The notes under the pieces: model-generated
Seen by the model: the letters and a program-made list of their open reading frames with translations, nothing else
What the model was told of the DNA's origin: nothing
Database searches by the model: none
Shown here: in pieces, positions 31,900-41,293 of the stretch
Position numbering within the stretch: position 1 is the stretch's first letter
How the letters are laid out: the number at the start of each line of letters is the position of its first letter
From: an uncultured Veillonella sp.
Lineage (GTDB): Bacteria > Bacillota > Negativicutes > Veillonellales > Veillonellaceae
DNA length: 64,000 nt
Direction: 5' to 3'
Assembly: GCA_900538355.1 (NCBI GenBank)
Contig: UPXS01000011.1
Span: 1-64,000 of the forward strand
Position numbers and translations under genes: made by a program

Positions 31900-31984
31900 C
31901 ATTAGCAAATAACATCTATTATAAACGTACTAATTCAATACTAAAGATAAGGCTCAATACACTGCTATCAACTATCTAAAAAGA

Positions 31985-32025
31985 AAACACCTTCACAATC
32001 CACTAGTAGGATTATGAAGGTGTTT
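31985..32025. terminator. Bidirectional terminator between cytX and modC
   Basis: AAACACCTTCA / TGAAGGTGTTT with inner AATCC/GGATT pairing, followed by TTTTATT on the plus strand and A-rich upstream, ends both converging genes. Confidence 0.82.
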
Positions 32026-32047
32026 TTTATTATCTTAAATTTTACAG

Positions 32048-32677
32048 TTATTCAGATATCGTAATGAGCCCATTTTCACAAATCCAATGTCTATCCCCTA
32101 CAGCTTCTACTTCGCTTTCATCATGAGTCACCCATACGCATGGCACATCCCATTCACGAATAATGGAAACGAGGTCTTCACGAACTTGTTTTCGCAAATT
32201 CCAATCTAGTGCCGATAAAGGCTCATCGAGGAGCAGAATGGTCGGTTTTGAGTAGAGCGCACGGCCTAGTGCAACCCGCTGTTGCTCACCACCAGATAAA
32301 CTACCAGCCTTGGTATTACGATATTTCTCTAAACCTAACCGTTGTAACAATGTATCACACATGTCAGGTGTGCCACGTTTACTATAGGTAATATTATGTT
32401 CTACCGACAAATGAGGGAATACGATATTACCTTGCGGCATATAGCCTACTTGCCGTTTTTGAGCGGGCACCCATATCTTTTTGTCTCGATCTACCCACGT
32501 TGTATCATCGTATTGAATACTACCAGTGGTTGGTTTTACGAGCCCTGCAATGCATTTAATAAAGGTACTTTTACCACTGCCAGACTGACCAGTCAGCACA
32601 GTAATGCCAGAAGACAATGCCCCCTCAGCTTTCACAGTCACAGAAGCTCTAGCTACAGTAAAGGAAAATGTAATCAT
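32048..32677 (-). CDS. modC: Molybdate ABC transporter ATP-binding protein
   Basis: ABC ATPase of 209 residues, short because it lacks the C-terminal molybdate-binding (TOBE) domain of E. coli ModC. Walker A LTGQSGSGKSTFIKCIAG, the Q loop YMPQGNIVFPHLSVEHNI, signature SLSGGEQQRVALGRAL, Walker B TILLLDEPLSALDW and the H loop VTHDE are intact. It energises the ModB permease and lies 8 bases downstream of modB. It probably serves the molybdenum hydroxylase encoded at 57-60 kb. Tungstate is an alternative substrate. Confidence 0.9.
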   Translation of the reverse strand: MITFSFTVARASVTVKAEGALSSGITVLTGQSGSGKSTFIKCIAGLVKPTTGSIQYDDTTWVDRDKKIWVPAQKRQVGYMPQGNIVFPHLSVEHNITYSKRGTPDMCDTLLQRLGLEKYRNTKAGSLSGGEQQRVALGRALYSKPTILLLDEPLSALDWNLRKQVREDLVSIIREWDVPCVWVTHDESEVEAVGDRHWICENGLITISE

Positions 32678-32685
32678 AGAACCTC

Positions 32686-33354
32686 CTAATTATTCTCTGT
32701 ATGGCGGAACAAGGAACCCTTCGTAATGAGGTGAATACCGCTCAATAATGCCAATGTAAGGACACAAATATAAACCACAAGCTCAAATGCATCCATGTAC
32801 TGCCCTGCCTCTACGTAGGAGTAAATAGCTAGTGGCATGGTGCGCGTTATCTTTGGAATATTGCCAGCAATCAAGATAGTCGCCCCAAACTCACCCATGG
32901 CGCGGCAAAACGCCAAGATGCTACCCGTTAAAATACCTTTCCACGCAAGAGGCACAGATATGGTAAAGAATATACGCAATTCTGAAGCGCCCAATGTACG
33001 CGCTACGTCCTCCATATTATGATCGACGGACTGCAACGCAGAACGCACTGTTTGATAAAATAGAGGGAATGCAATGACTGAAGAGGCAACGACTGCACCA
33101 GAAGCGGCAAAGACTACACTCATACCATGAGCTTCGAGCCATGCACCGAACGCATATCCTGGTGTAAATACCATGAGAAGAGCAAAGCCCACAACTACAG
33201 GTGGCAACACAAGGGGCAATGTAATTAGGGCATCTAAAATAGCCATGCCGCCCCACTTACAGCGATTCATCCAATAACAAGCTCCCAATCCTGTAATAAT
33301 TACAATGATAAGAGCAATACTCGCCACCCACAGAGATAGCCAAAACGGACTCAT
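32686..33354 (-). CDS. modB: Molybdate ABC transporter permease
   Basis: Permease of 222 residues with five transmembrane segments. The cytoplasmic EAA loop VDHNMEDVARTLGASELRIFFTISVPLAWKGILTG and the following CRAMGEFGATILIAGNIPKITRTMPLAIYSYVEAG are typical of ModB. The start at 33354 is favoured by AAAGGGGGCGTACT. It lies 178 bases after modA with a hairpin terminator between them, so modBC may be made at a lower level than modA. Confidence 0.93.
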   Translation of the reverse strand: MSPFWLSLWVASIALIIVIITGLGACYWMNRCKWGGMAILDALITLPLVLPPVVVGFALLMVFTPGYAFGAWLEAHGMSVVFAASGAVVASSVIAFPLFYQTVRSALQSVDHNMEDVARTLGASELRIFFTISVPLAWKGILTGSILAFCRAMGEFGATILIAGNIPKITRTMPLAIYSYVEAGQYMDAFELVVYICVLTLALLSGIHLITKGSLFRHTENN

Positions 33355-33499
33355 AGTACGCCCCCTTTCTATCAATAAGACTAAAATCAGTAATAATAAA
33401 AATACATCTAGTTTTAAAATGATTTACGTATTTGCATCATATAGCATATGAAAATGTATGTCTAACATATTCATAATAATATCTATATTGTATCATAAG

Positions 33500-33528
33500 A
33501 AAACGCTAGCCTCGAAAGCTAGCGTTTT
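33500..33528 (-). terminator. Hairpin between modA and modB
   Basis: An 11-bp perfect stem (AAAACGCTAGC / GCTAGCGTTTT) with a 7-base loop directly follows modA. The minus-strand T-run is short (TTTTCTTATG), so it may attenuate rather than stop transcription into modBC. Confidence 0.65.
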
Positions 33529-33532
33529 ACTC

Positions 33533-34321
33533 TTATTTAGAAGTAGAGAAACCGTATTTTTCTAATACTTTTTGGCCTTCTGGACTCATTACGTATTGGT
33601 AAAAGTCTTTTGCCAATGCGTTGTCATATTTTTTAATGATACCGATTGGATAGATGACTGGATCATGGGAATCAGCCGGCGTTACAGCAGAGATTTGAAC
33701 TGCATCGCCTGCAGCAATAGCATCTGTTTTGTAGATAAAGCCCGCATCACCAGCACCTTGGCTAATAGATGCTGTTACAGCTTTTACGTCTTTAGCATAT
33801 ACCACATTTGGTTCAACTTGTTCCCAAACACCTAATTTTGTTAATACTTGTTTACCATAATTACCAGCTGGTACTGTTTCAGGATTACCTAAAACGATAC
33901 GTTTAACAGAAGCAATTTGATTTAATTCAATTTTAGGTTGGCCTTTTGGAACTACGAGAACTAATTCATTAGTTACAAATGGTTTAACATCTGTTACAAG
34001 GTCTTTATCTTGCAACATTTTCATATTCTTTTCGTCAGCAGAGATGAATAAGCTAGCTGGTGCACCTTGTTCGATTTGTTGGCGCAATGTACCAGAACCA
34101 GCAAAGTTAATAGCAATTTGGTCATCTGCTAAGTTATGACTCTTTTTGTAGGAATCTGCCAATTCAGTAAGGGCCCCTTTCAAGCTCGCTGCCGCTTGTA
34201 CTGTAATCTTTTCAGATGTGCTTGGTTTAGCAGAATCTGCTGCTTTGTTTGTGTCACTACCACACCCCACCAATAGGGCTAGCATGAAAACGCTCATTAA
34301 AACTAATAGAATTCGTTTCAT
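33533..34321 (-). CDS. modA: Molybdate ABC transporter substrate-binding lipoprotein
   Basis: ModA of 262 residues with a lipoprotein signal (MKRILLVLMSVFMLALLVGC, lipobox cysteine about residue 20). The mature protein shows ITVQAAASLKGALTELADSYKKS, FAGSGTLRQQIEQGAPASLFISADEKNMK, LVLVVPKGQP and the C-terminal DFYQYVMSPEGQKVLEKYGF. It binds molybdate or tungstate outside the inner membrane. The start at 34321 is set by ACAGGAGGAATT. It is the canonical ModA of the window, distinct from the Tat-exported ModA-like protein at 14940. Confidence 0.93.
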   Translation of the reverse strand: MKRILLVLMSVFMLALLVGCGSDTNKAADSAKPSTSEKITVQAAASLKGALTELADSYKKSHNLADDQIAINFAGSGTLRQQIEQGAPASLFISADEKNMKMLQDKDLVTDVKPFVTNELVLVVPKGQPKIELNQIASVKRIVLGNPETVPAGNYGKQVLTKLGVWEQVEPNVVYAKDVKAVTASISQGAGDAGFIYKTDAIAAGDAVQISAVTPADSHDPVIYPIGIIKKYDNALAKDFYQYVMSPEGQKVLEKYGFSTSK

Positions 34322-34606
34322 AATTCCTCCTGTGCATCCCTTTGGACTCCACACTGTGAAAGCCATGGTTACTAACCGTAGAGACACGTTCAAAGAACAA
34401 ACTAAATATACAATATATTCACATTATACTATACATTTGTTAATTAATATGTATGTAAAAGCTCACATTTTGTATATATATTTCTGATGAATACCATAAG
34501 AAATCATAATGGATAAAACTTTTAAGTCTCAAACAATACATACTATGGTATGATAATACTATACATTAAATCCATACTAAATTAATGAGAAACTCTAGGT
34601 GAGATA
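34322..34606. other. Intergenic region between modA and AEC transporter
   Basis: AT-rich gap between divergent genes that must hold both promoters. I find no recognisable molybdenum cofactor riboswitch, ModE palindrome or gene. Confidence 0.4.
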
Positions 34607-35596
34607 ATGAATATATTCGAGTTAATAGGACATATATTTATGAACTCTATGATTCCTATCTTTATACTGATAGGCGTAGGGTTTATATTGGATAGAAAAT
34701 TTAAACTAGATTTATATACACTGAGTAAACTAAACTTCTACATATTATTACCTACATTTGTATTTAGGGCCATGTATGAAGCTAAATTTACATCAGGTAC
34801 GTTAGAAATTGTATTTTGTGCACTAGTTGTACTCATACTGAACTCTATACTTTCAGGTGTAGTCGGCAAAATACAAGGTTATGATGTAGCCAAAATCGCC
34901 ACATTAAAGAACTGCGTTATGTTTAACAATGTCGGCAATATGGGCATCGCCCTTGCCATCTTTGTATTTACTAATGTGCCTTACGTCATCGATGGCGCAA
35001 CCCCCTATGCTGATTTAGGTCTTGTCAGCGTCGTATCCATTATGATTATACAGACCATTACGAGTAATACCTATGGGTTCTACCAAGCTGGCGCTGGGCG
35101 ATTGAGCACAAAGGATGCCTTAAGCGTAGTATTCCATATGCCTATGGTATATGCTATACCACTTGCATTACTTTGCCAGCTCTTACCATTTGATTTACAC
35201 GGTCTATTCTTCTTTGCACCACTTAAGATCTTTGCTAATGCCTTTGTAGGCGTTGCCATGATCGCTTTAGGGGTGCAAATTAACAGAACGCCATTAAACT
35301 TCTTTAAGGCCGATGTTATGCTTGCTACATCCTTACGTCTCATCGTAAGTCCACTGATTGCTGCAATTATTACCATTTTATTCATTATGTTCTATGGCCC
35401 TATGCATCCGATTGCAGCCCAAACGATTGTCATTACCTATAGCGTACCAACAGCCATCAATATGGCCCTCATCGCTATTGAAATGAAAAACAATCCGGAG
35501 TACGCTACGCAAATTGTAATGGGTACAACCATATTATCGGCAGTAACCATGCCACTATTTATTACTATAGCCTATTACCTCTTCCCATTATATTAA
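34607..35596 (+). CDS. AEC family transporter
   Basis: Auxin efflux carrier (AEC) family permease of 329 residues with about ten transmembrane segments. The N-terminal ILIGVGFILDRKFKLDLYTLSKLNFYILLPTFVFRAMYE and NNVGNMGIALAIFVF motifs, and the C-terminal VITYSVPTAINMALIAIEMKNNPEYATQIVMGTTILSAVTMP, are typical. Bacterial members carry malate, malonate or related carboxylates. It may be relevant in a lactate- and malate-consuming organism, but no neighbouring gene indicates a substrate. Monocistronic with its own terminator. Confidence 0.88.
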   Translation: MNIFELIGHIFMNSMIPIFILIGVGFILDRKFKLDLYTLSKLNFYILLPTFVFRAMYEAKFTSGTLEIVFCALVVLILNSILSGVVGKIQGYDVAKIATLKNCVMFNNVGNMGIALAIFVFTNVPYVIDGATPYADLGLVSVVSIMIIQTITSNTYGFYQAGAGRLSTKDALSVVFHMPMVYAIPLALLCQLLPFDLHGLFFFAPLKIFANAFVGVAMIALGVQINRTPLNFFKADVMLATSLRLIVSPLIAAIITILFIMFYGPMHPIAAQTIVITYSVPTAINMALIAIEMKNNPEYATQIVMGTTILSAVTMPLFITIAYYLFPLY

Positions 35597-35614
35597 TACT
35601 AGTATACCTATACA

Positions 35615-35642
35615 AAAAGGAGCCGTATAAACGGCTCCTTTT
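35615..35642 (+). terminator. Terminator after the AEC gene
   Basis: AAAAGGAGCCGT / ACGGCTCCTTTT with a 4-base loop followed by CTTATATTTTT. Confidence 0.85.
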
Positions 35643-35742
35643 CTTATATTTTTATAGTATAAATCGTTAGCGGTTATATATCATATATATTTTGTACATT
35701 CCTAGTTAAACTAGATAAGTAGTATACAGTAAGAATATATAA

Positions 35743-36033
35743 CTATTGATGAGATACGTGTTCCATACCCATTCTTACGAGACCTTCCACATGATCATCG
35801 TTCAGAGAGTAGTATGCAGTTTTCCCTTCCTTGCGATAGGTTACAAGCCGTGCTTGACGGAGTACACGCAATTGATGAGAAATAGCGGATTGTCCCATTC
35901 CCATTGTTTCAGCAATGTGATTTACACACATTTCATTTTCTAATAATAATTCTACTATTTTTAGGCGTGTAGGGTCACCCAGGATTTTAAACAGTTCTGC
36001 TAGCTTTAGCAATGCTTCTTGTTTGTCGCTCAT
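35743..36033 (-). CDS. ArsR/SmtB family metal-sensing repressor (CzrA-like)
   Basis: Winged-HTH repressor of 96 residues. DNA-recognition helix: CVNHIAETMGMGQSAISHQLRVLRQARLV. The C-terminal helix holds D79, H81, H92 and H95 (DDH then ten residues to H, and H three further), which is exactly the alpha-5 DxH..HxxH zinc/cobalt site of S. aureus CzrA. The alpha-3 site cysteines of ArsR are absent apart from C36. Likely releases DNA on Zn or Co binding. No metal exporter lies in this window next to it, so its target may be elsewhere. Ribosome binding site ACTGGGGGATTAT. Confidence 0.92.
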   Translation of the reverse strand: MSDKQEALLKLAELFKILGDPTRLKIVELLLENEMCVNHIAETMGMGQSAISHQLRVLRQARLVTYRKEGKTAYYSLNDDHVEGLVRMGMEHVSHQ

Positions 36034-36160
36034 ATAATCCCCCAGTAATTATCTAATGCTATTTTATAATATAGTTCTCATAAAACTTAAGTTCATTCTT
36101 ATGTATTTGTAAGCCTGAAAGGCATACATATAAGTATTATATCATTTTTACGATGTAAAA

Positions 36161-36188
36161 AAGAGACTTTGTTACAACAAAGTCTCTT
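36161..36188 (-). terminator. Terminator after the universal stress protein gene
   Basis: AAGAGACTTTGTT / AACAAAGTCTCTT stem followed on the minus strand by TTTTTTACATC. Confidence 0.85.
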
Positions 36189-36216
36189 TTTGTATCATAT
36201 CTGTACAGGATATGAA

Positions 36217-36663
36217 TTATTTAATGATTAATACAGGGCAAGTGGAGTGACTAGTTACATAGCTACTTACGCTACCCATGAATAAGCCTTTCAATGGACC
36301 AAGGCCACGGCTACCCATTACGATAAGATCAGCATTGTATTTTTTAGCTACTGCTAACAATGCAGGACCAGGGGAACCAACTTCGAATACGCTTTTAACT
36401 TTTACGCCTGTAGGAATTTCTTTTACTACATCGTTAAGAATTTCTTTGCCAGTTTCTTCCATATCTTCTGCAATTTGTTCAGATACGTAACCACCGGAAA
36501 TTGGTGTTTGATCGAAATTGGAAATAGCAGACACGATGTTTGCAACGTGAACAACAATCAATTCAGCATGGTTGCGGTCCGCTACAGCGAGAGCATGTTC
36601 CAACGCACGTTTAGCATTTTCAGAACCATCAGTAGGTACGACAATAGTTTTGTAGGTAACCAT
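36217..36663 (-). CDS. Universal stress protein
   Basis: UspA-domain protein of 148 residues: YKTIVVPTDGSENAKRALEHALAVAD at the N terminus and the ATP-binding motif GSRGLGPLKGLFMGSVSS (G-2X-G-9X-GS) at about 120-137, so it is the nucleotide-binding type. A helical insert (YVSEQIAEDMEETGKEI) lies near residue 65. Such proteins modulate stress survival by unknown means. Monocistronic, with AGGAGGGGTTATT before the ATG. Confidence 0.92.
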   Translation of the reverse strand: MVTYKTIVVPTDGSENAKRALEHALAVADRNHAELIVVHVANIVSAISNFDQTPISGGYVSEQIAEDMEETGKEILNDVVKEIPTGVKVKSVFEVGSPGPALLAVAKKYNADLIVMGSRGLGPLKGLFMGSVSSYVTSHSTCPVLIIK

Positions 36664-36832
36664 AATAACCCCTCCTATTTCTAATCCCTCAAAGGGGATA
36701 TGATCAAAGATCGTTTAGCCTATATTATTATATTCTAGGCTATCAAGGAAAACTCCTCTTTTTCTAGAGGATTTCTTTTATTATAGCACAAATCATACAG
36801 ATTTATACAAATAAAAGAATATTATGTGTATA

Positions 36833-38104
36833 TTATAAAACTTGTGATGACTGGTTAGTATTTAATGTAGTGGTCAATTTAAATCCATCCAGCACATCGA
36901 TAAGCTCTGGTGTGCTAAGGCTAGTGCCTGCTGGGCCAATCATACGAGCCACAGCTACATTGCCTTCATTACCTAAGATAATAGTAGCAGCAAAAGATAC
37001 CGGTGCTGCTACAGATGTATCAGCCGTATTCGGGTTCTTCATATGACCTGCCAAGTAGAACATTACATTACCATCGATAATATGTGTTTCATAACGAGTG
37101 ATCGTTGCCTTATTCACCTCAACCAATTGTTTAAGGTAATAATCACCTAGCATTTGTTTGCCCATCATGGTAGGCATGCCTGTGCTAACCGCTTGTACAG
37201 GGATTGTAAAGGATTCAATATCAAGGCGAACATTATGTTTAGTGAAAGCAATTTTACCCTTTTCATTTAGACGGGTAAAGCCTTTTGGATAAGCAAATTT
37301 AATGCCTTCAGCTACGCTAATATCACTAGTACCAGAAATAAACTGTTTAACACCTTTGATTGTACTAGAACCAGGTTTATTTAGTAATTCAAAGGATGGA
37401 ATTGTATGTTCCATCAAGCCTTGTTCCATAAATTCCCCTTGAATTGGCGTATAGGTACTCACCAAATTATAGCGATGTGTTGGATCCTTATCCATGATGA
37501 ATTCTGCTTCAAATACGGATTGAACAGGCTCTGTAGATGTCATTTCAGCATACGACTTTGGTGTTGTCTTATCCCAACGTGCTGATGTAGCCCCTTTCTT
37601 TGTGAAGAAGCCTCCAACGATATCGTTATTTTCAAAGACATTACTATGCTGACGCCAAATGCTCAAGTACTCTTCATCAGACATACCCTTGATTGGCACA
37701 CCATACCAAGTCGTATTCCATTCCTTTTGAGATACCCCGTCTTGCGGTGTATTATTGCGTTTTGTGAAAGACACAGTATAGGAATCATGTTGCGTTGGAC
37801 CTGCTAGGTTGAAAGAATAGCCTTGAATATGCTCACTTTCACTACGTACATCCATATCAAGCTTAACACCATCAGCTACACGCCATGGAATTGTAAAGGT
37901 ATAGCCATTTTTATAGTCCTTGACCACCGTATTCATCGTAGTAGCATACGATTTATACTGTTCCGGCAAAATAGATGCAGAATCCTTTTGGGAATCTACG
38001 ATAGCTAGCGGAGTTTCAGGTGTACCTTGTAAGCCTTCTGCCATAATAGAGGTCGTGCTCATAGCCATTACAGCCAATGTTGCAGCAATAAAACGTAACT
38101 TCAT
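36833..38104 (-). CDS. Secreted hypothetical protein downstream of amino-acid ABC genes
   Basis: Unknown function. The 423-residue protein has a Sec signal peptide (MKLRFIAATLAVMAMSTTSIMAEG). The mature part alternates short beta-strand-like segments with Thr/Ser-rich stretches and contains two similar-looking lobes (about 60-210 and 250-400), for example GYTFTIPWRVADGVKLDMDV and EGIKFAYPKGFTRLNEKGKI, suggestive of a duplicated lipoprotein-like fold. There is no lipobox. It lies 8 bases after the ABC ATPase gene with its own AGGAGGTCTT site, so it may be cotranscribed and act in the periplasm with that transporter. Confidence 0.72.
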   Translation of the reverse strand: MKLRFIAATLAVMAMSTTSIMAEGLQGTPETPLAIVDSQKDSASILPEQYKSYATTMNTVVKDYKNGYTFTIPWRVADGVKLDMDVRSESEHIQGYSFNLAGPTQHDSYTVSFTKRNNTPQDGVSQKEWNTTWYGVPIKGMSDEEYLSIWRQHSNVFENNDIVGGFFTKKGATSARWDKTTPKSYAEMTSTEPVQSVFEAEFIMDKDPTHRYNLVSTYTPIQGEFMEQGLMEHTIPSFELLNKPGSSTIKGVKQFISGTSDISVAEGIKFAYPKGFTRLNEKGKIAFTKHNVRLDIESFTIPVQAVSTGMPTMMGKQMLGDYYLKQLVEVNKATITRYETHIIDGNVMFYLAGHMKNPNTADTSVAAPVSFAATIILGNEGNVAVARMIGPAGTSLSTPELIDVLDGFKLTTTLNTNQSSQVL

Positions 38105-38112
38105 AAGACCTC

Positions 38113-38871
38113 CTATAACATATTTTCCAAGAACGCTTTCGTTCTATCGTTCTGTGGATTGTTGAAAATTTGTTCTGGTGTACCTTCTTCTTGGATAACA
38201 CCATCGGCCATGAAGATGACACGATCAGATACTTCACGAGCAAAGTTCATTTCATGAGTTACGATAATCATCGTCATATGATCATCAGCCAACTGTTTTA
38301 TGGTCTTAAGAACCTCACCAGTTAATTCTGGGTCAAGGGCTGATGTAGGCTCATCAAATAGCATGATTTCTGGATTCATCGCCAATGCACGAGCAATGGC
38401 CACACGTTGTTGTTGACCACCAGACAAACGGGATGGATACATATCGCGCTTTTCCCATAAGCCAACTTTATTAAGTAATCGCTCTGCAATTGGTAAAATC
38501 TCATCATCTTTCATACCCTTTACCATGCGCGGCGCGATCATAATGTTATCAAGCACCGTCATATGAGGGAATAAATTGAAAGATTGGAACACCATCCCCA
38601 TGCGCAATAGCAAGTCGTGTTGAATTTCTTGACTAGCATAGTTTACAGTGCCATTAGCATCTGTACTAGCTAGAACTGTACCATCTACAGTAATAGAGCC
38701 GCCATCAATGGTCTCCAATTGACCTAAGCAGCGCAAGAATGTAGATTTACCTGAGCCAGATGGTCCGATGATAGAAACGATTTCCCCTCTATTCATTTTG
38801 AGCGATACATCGCGCAATACAGTTTGATTGTTAAAGCGTTTTTCAATACGCTCCATATTTACAAATGTCAT
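38113..38871 (-). CDS. Polar amino acid ABC transporter ATP-binding protein
   Basis: ABC ATPase of the GlnQ type, 252 residues: Walker A IGPSGSGKSTFLRCLG, Q loop MVFQSFNLFPHMTVLDNI, signature RLSGGQQQRVAIARAL, Walker B IMLFDEPTSALDPELTGEV, H loop VTHEMNFAREVSDRV. An insertion near residues 65-85 (STDANGTVNYASQEIQHD) is longer than in standard GlnQ. It pairs with the permease and binding protein upstream on the same strand, 114 bases after the permease gene. Confidence 0.93.
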   Translation of the reverse strand: MTFVNMERIEKRFNNQTVLRDVSLKMNRGEIVSIIGPSGSGKSTFLRCLGQLETIDGGSITVDGTVLASTDANGTVNYASQEIQHDLLLRMGMVFQSFNLFPHMTVLDNIMIAPRMVKGMKDDEILPIAERLLNKVGLWEKRDMYPSRLSGGQQQRVAIARALAMNPEIMLFDEPTSALDPELTGEVLKTIKQLADDHMTMIIVTHEMNFAREVSDRVIFMADGVIQEEGTPEQIFNNPQNDRTKAFLENML

Positions 38872-38985
38872 AAGTACCTCTTAAATCATCACATCTTTAA
38901 CTCTAATCATTCTAAGTATTGGATTGTAGTCATCCATATAGACAATAATTAGATGTATCAATATGACAAGCAACTACAGGACAGA

Positions 38986-39642
38986 TTAATCTTCGTATAC
39001 AGCAAATCGTCTTTCTAAGTAGTTGAAGATATTTGTCAAAATAAAGGTAAAGATCAAGTAGAATAAAGCTGCCACTAAGAAGGCAGAGATATCAAAGTCA
39101 CGTTGTACGATAGATTTTGTAATACGCAAGATATCATTCATAGCCAATACGTATACAAGAGAAGTATCTTTCAACAAGTTAATTGTCTCGTTCGCAAGTG
39201 GAGGCAATACACGTTTAAACATTTGTGGCAAGATGATTTTACGCATTGTTTGAGCATAAGTAAAACCAAGAACCTTTGCCCCTTCGTATTGACCACGAGA
39301 AATGGATTGAATACCACCGCGGAAAATTTCACATAAATACGCTGCGTAGTTCAACACGAATGTAAGTACTGCGGCTGTAGCATCATCCATTTGGACTGCA
39401 CCATCTGTAATGATAGGCAATGCATAATATACGAATAAAATTTGTAACATTAATGGTGTACCGCGCATCAAATATACGAAAGCTTCAACAATTTTGTCGA
39501 GCACTGTAAATTTAGATAGACGTACCAAAGCAAGTAAGATACCGCCAGGGATGGATAAAATCCATACAATACAGAAGAGCGATACGGTTACCTTTAAACC
39601 ATCAGCGATGGTTGGGATAATCTGCAATAAATAATCTAACAT
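38986..39642 (-). CDS. Polar amino acid ABC transporter permease
   Basis: HisM/GlnP-type permease of 218 residues with five transmembrane segments. GTPLMLQILFVYYALP and the EAA loop SRGQYEGAKVLGFTYAQTMRKIILPQMFKRVLPPLANETINLLKDTSLVYVLAMND are typical. A single permease suggests a homodimer. The start at 39642 is set by GAAGGAGTATTCC. It lies 123 bases after the binding-protein gene. Confidence 0.93.
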   Translation of the reverse strand: MLDYLLQIIPTIADGLKVTVSLFCIVWILSIPGGILLALVRLSKFTVLDKIVEAFVYLMRGTPLMLQILFVYYALPIITDGAVQMDDATAAVLTFVLNYAAYLCEIFRGGIQSISRGQYEGAKVLGFTYAQTMRKIILPQMFKRVLPPLANETINLLKDTSLVYVLAMNDILRITKSIVQRDFDISAFLVAALFYLIFTFILTNIFNYLERRFAVYED

Positions 39643-39765
39643 GGAATACTCCTTCAAAACACGACTAGAGAAGAGGCATCTGGCCTCTTCTCTAGTGTAC
39701 ATTTCGTTCTTTAATTATCTGTTGTACATACTGACCATAGTACTATTAGTATATCACGAATTGTA

Positions 39766-40578
39766 CTATTTAGCATCGCTCTTATCTAGGTCTGCGCTAG
39801 AGCCTAACCATTTTTCAACGATTTTATCAGCAGTACCATCTTTTTTCATGTCCGCTAAGATACCATTGATTTTATCACGTAATGCAGTGTCATCTTTACG
39901 GAAGCCAACAGCGAAGTTATCAACACCGTAATCAGTACCGTCTACGATTTTGTATTTACCAGGTTCTTTTGTCATGAGGTAACGAGCGATAACACCATCA
40001 GCGATAACGGCATCAACACGACCAATACCAAGATCCATGAAAGCACTTACGAAATCAGCATAGGATTTTGTTTCTTTTACAGTTTTACCGCTTGGATCAT
40101 TTTGCAATGCGGATTCACCAGTACTAGCTTGTTGAACACCTACTACTTTACCTGCTAAATCAGCTTTGGATTTGATGGATTCATCATCATTACGAACAAC
40201 GATGTATTGTTTATCCTTCATGTATGTGTTGGAGAACAAAATATTTTTCTCACGTTCAGGAGATACTGTTAAGCCATTCCATAAAGCGTCGATTTTTTTA
40301 GATTTCAACTCAGCTTCTTTACTGGACCAGTCGATAGCTTTGAACTCTACTTCCATACCAGCACGTTTAGCTGCTTCTTTAGCCATATCGATATCTAAAC
40401 CAACGATTTCCCCTTTATCATCTTTAAAGCCCATTGGAGGGAAGCTATCATCTAAACCGATAACGATTTTTTTAGGTAAGTCTTTATTAGCGGTTTTAGT
40501 ATCGCTACCACAACCTGTTACAAATACCATCATAGATACTGCTGCAAGGCCAACGGCCATCATTTTTTTCCAATTCAT
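39766..40578 (-). CDS. Polar amino acid ABC transporter substrate-binding lipoprotein
   Basis: Family 3 solute-binding protein of 270 residues. Lipoprotein signal: KKMMAVGLAAVSMMVFVTGCGS with the lipobox cysteine near 23. Core motifs: IVIGLDDSFPPMGFKDDKGEIVGLDIDMAKEAAKRAG, WNGLTVSPEREKNILFSNTYM, KVVGVQQASTGESAL and VGFRKDDTALRDKINGILADMKKDGT. The QASTGE form (usually QxGTT or QxGS) suggests a subgroup often linked to cystine or basic amino acids, but the ligand is not certain. First gene of the transporter operon. Confidence 0.92.
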   Translation of the reverse strand: MNWKKMMAVGLAAVSMMVFVTGCGSDTKTANKDLPKKIVIGLDDSFPPMGFKDDKGEIVGLDIDMAKEAAKRAGMEVEFKAIDWSSKEAELKSKKIDALWNGLTVSPEREKNILFSNTYMKDKQYIVVRNDDESIKSKADLAGKVVGVQQASTGESALQNDPSGKTVKETKSYADFVSAFMDLGIGRVDAVIADGVIARYLMTKEPGKYKIVDGTDYGVDNFAVGFRKDDTALRDKINGILADMKKDGTADKIVEKWLGSSADLDKSDAK

Positions 40579-40660
40579 AACTATCCTCCACGGCGTGTTA
40601 CACCTTTAACTACTTGCTATTATATGCTGTACAGAACTCATGTCTGTACCCGATGATTGT

Positions 40661-40689
40661 ATTATACTTTAGTTCGTTAAAGTTGTAAA
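40661..40689 (-). promoter_or_regulatory. Promoter of the amino-acid ABC operon
   Basis: Minus strand TTTACA (40684-40689), 17-bp spacer, TATAAT (40661-40666). The 5' leader then carries a GTACAG/CTGTAC hairpin (40629-40649) of unknown role. Confidence 0.7.
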
Positions 40690-40780
40690 TAGTTAATTTG
40701 ATGAATTTTTGAATTCTCTTAATTAATCCATGCTACATACTATGTTTTATAGCTCAAAAGCCTTTGTATATACTTATACT

Positions 40781-41257
40781 TTAAAGCTCTGAATGCTTAT
40801 GAATCGCCTCAATCATGGCCATTTTATCTTTATACCCTACCTGCGCAAGGTCTAAGGGTATGACATAAATACCACCATGACCATTCATGGCCTGCAATTC
40901 ACGCCACCCTTCGGTAAATCCAATAATATGCTCATAATCGACAAAGACAAAATATTCATCCCCATGAAAGAGACTGTGAAAGTATTCTATAAAAGAAAAA
41001 GGCCTACGTTTTAACACGAGGCCCTTTTCACAGATAAAAGCTTGACTTTCACCTAATCTATGAAGGGTCCACAATATAAGAAGTAACAACAGATAATACA
41101 ATATACGCTCAGCCCAATCAGAGGGCAAATATTTTACAATTAACACGCACACCAATAGACCGACGATACGTCCAGTCCACTGGATTCCACGATGTATTTC
41201 TAAGCTCTGTTGTACGGCACCTGATGAAAAGCGTTCCATCGCCTCTTGTTTCGTCAT
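40781..41257 (-). CDS. Hypothetical two-TM membrane protein
   Basis: Unknown protein of 158 residues. A 30-residue polar N terminus precedes two hydrophobic segments (about 29-45 and 51-67: IVGLLVCVLIVKYLP and ILYYLLLLLILWTL). The C-terminal cytoplasmic part has GLVLKRRPFSFIEYF and IYVIPLDLAQVGYKDKMAMIEAI, resembling a PH-like or YcxB-like domain, but I cannot assign it. It starts 36 bases after trpS on the same strand, with TGTGAGGTAAGCC, so it is probably cotranscribed with trpS. Confidence 0.7.
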   Translation of the reverse strand: MTKQEAMERFSSGAVQQSLEIHRGIQWTGRIVGLLVCVLIVKYLPSDWAERILYYLLLLLILWTLHRLGESQAFICEKGLVLKRRPFSFIEYFHSLFHGDEYFVFVDYEHIIGFTEGWRELQAMNGHGGIYVIPLDLAQVGYKDKMAMIEAIHKHSEL

Positions 41258-41293
41258 GGCTTACCTCACAAATTGAAAGTCTACTATATGATT

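Noticed and set aside
33013..33256. Minus-strand ORF of 79 codons within modB
   Set aside because: Out-of-frame overlap with modB, which has intact permease motifs.
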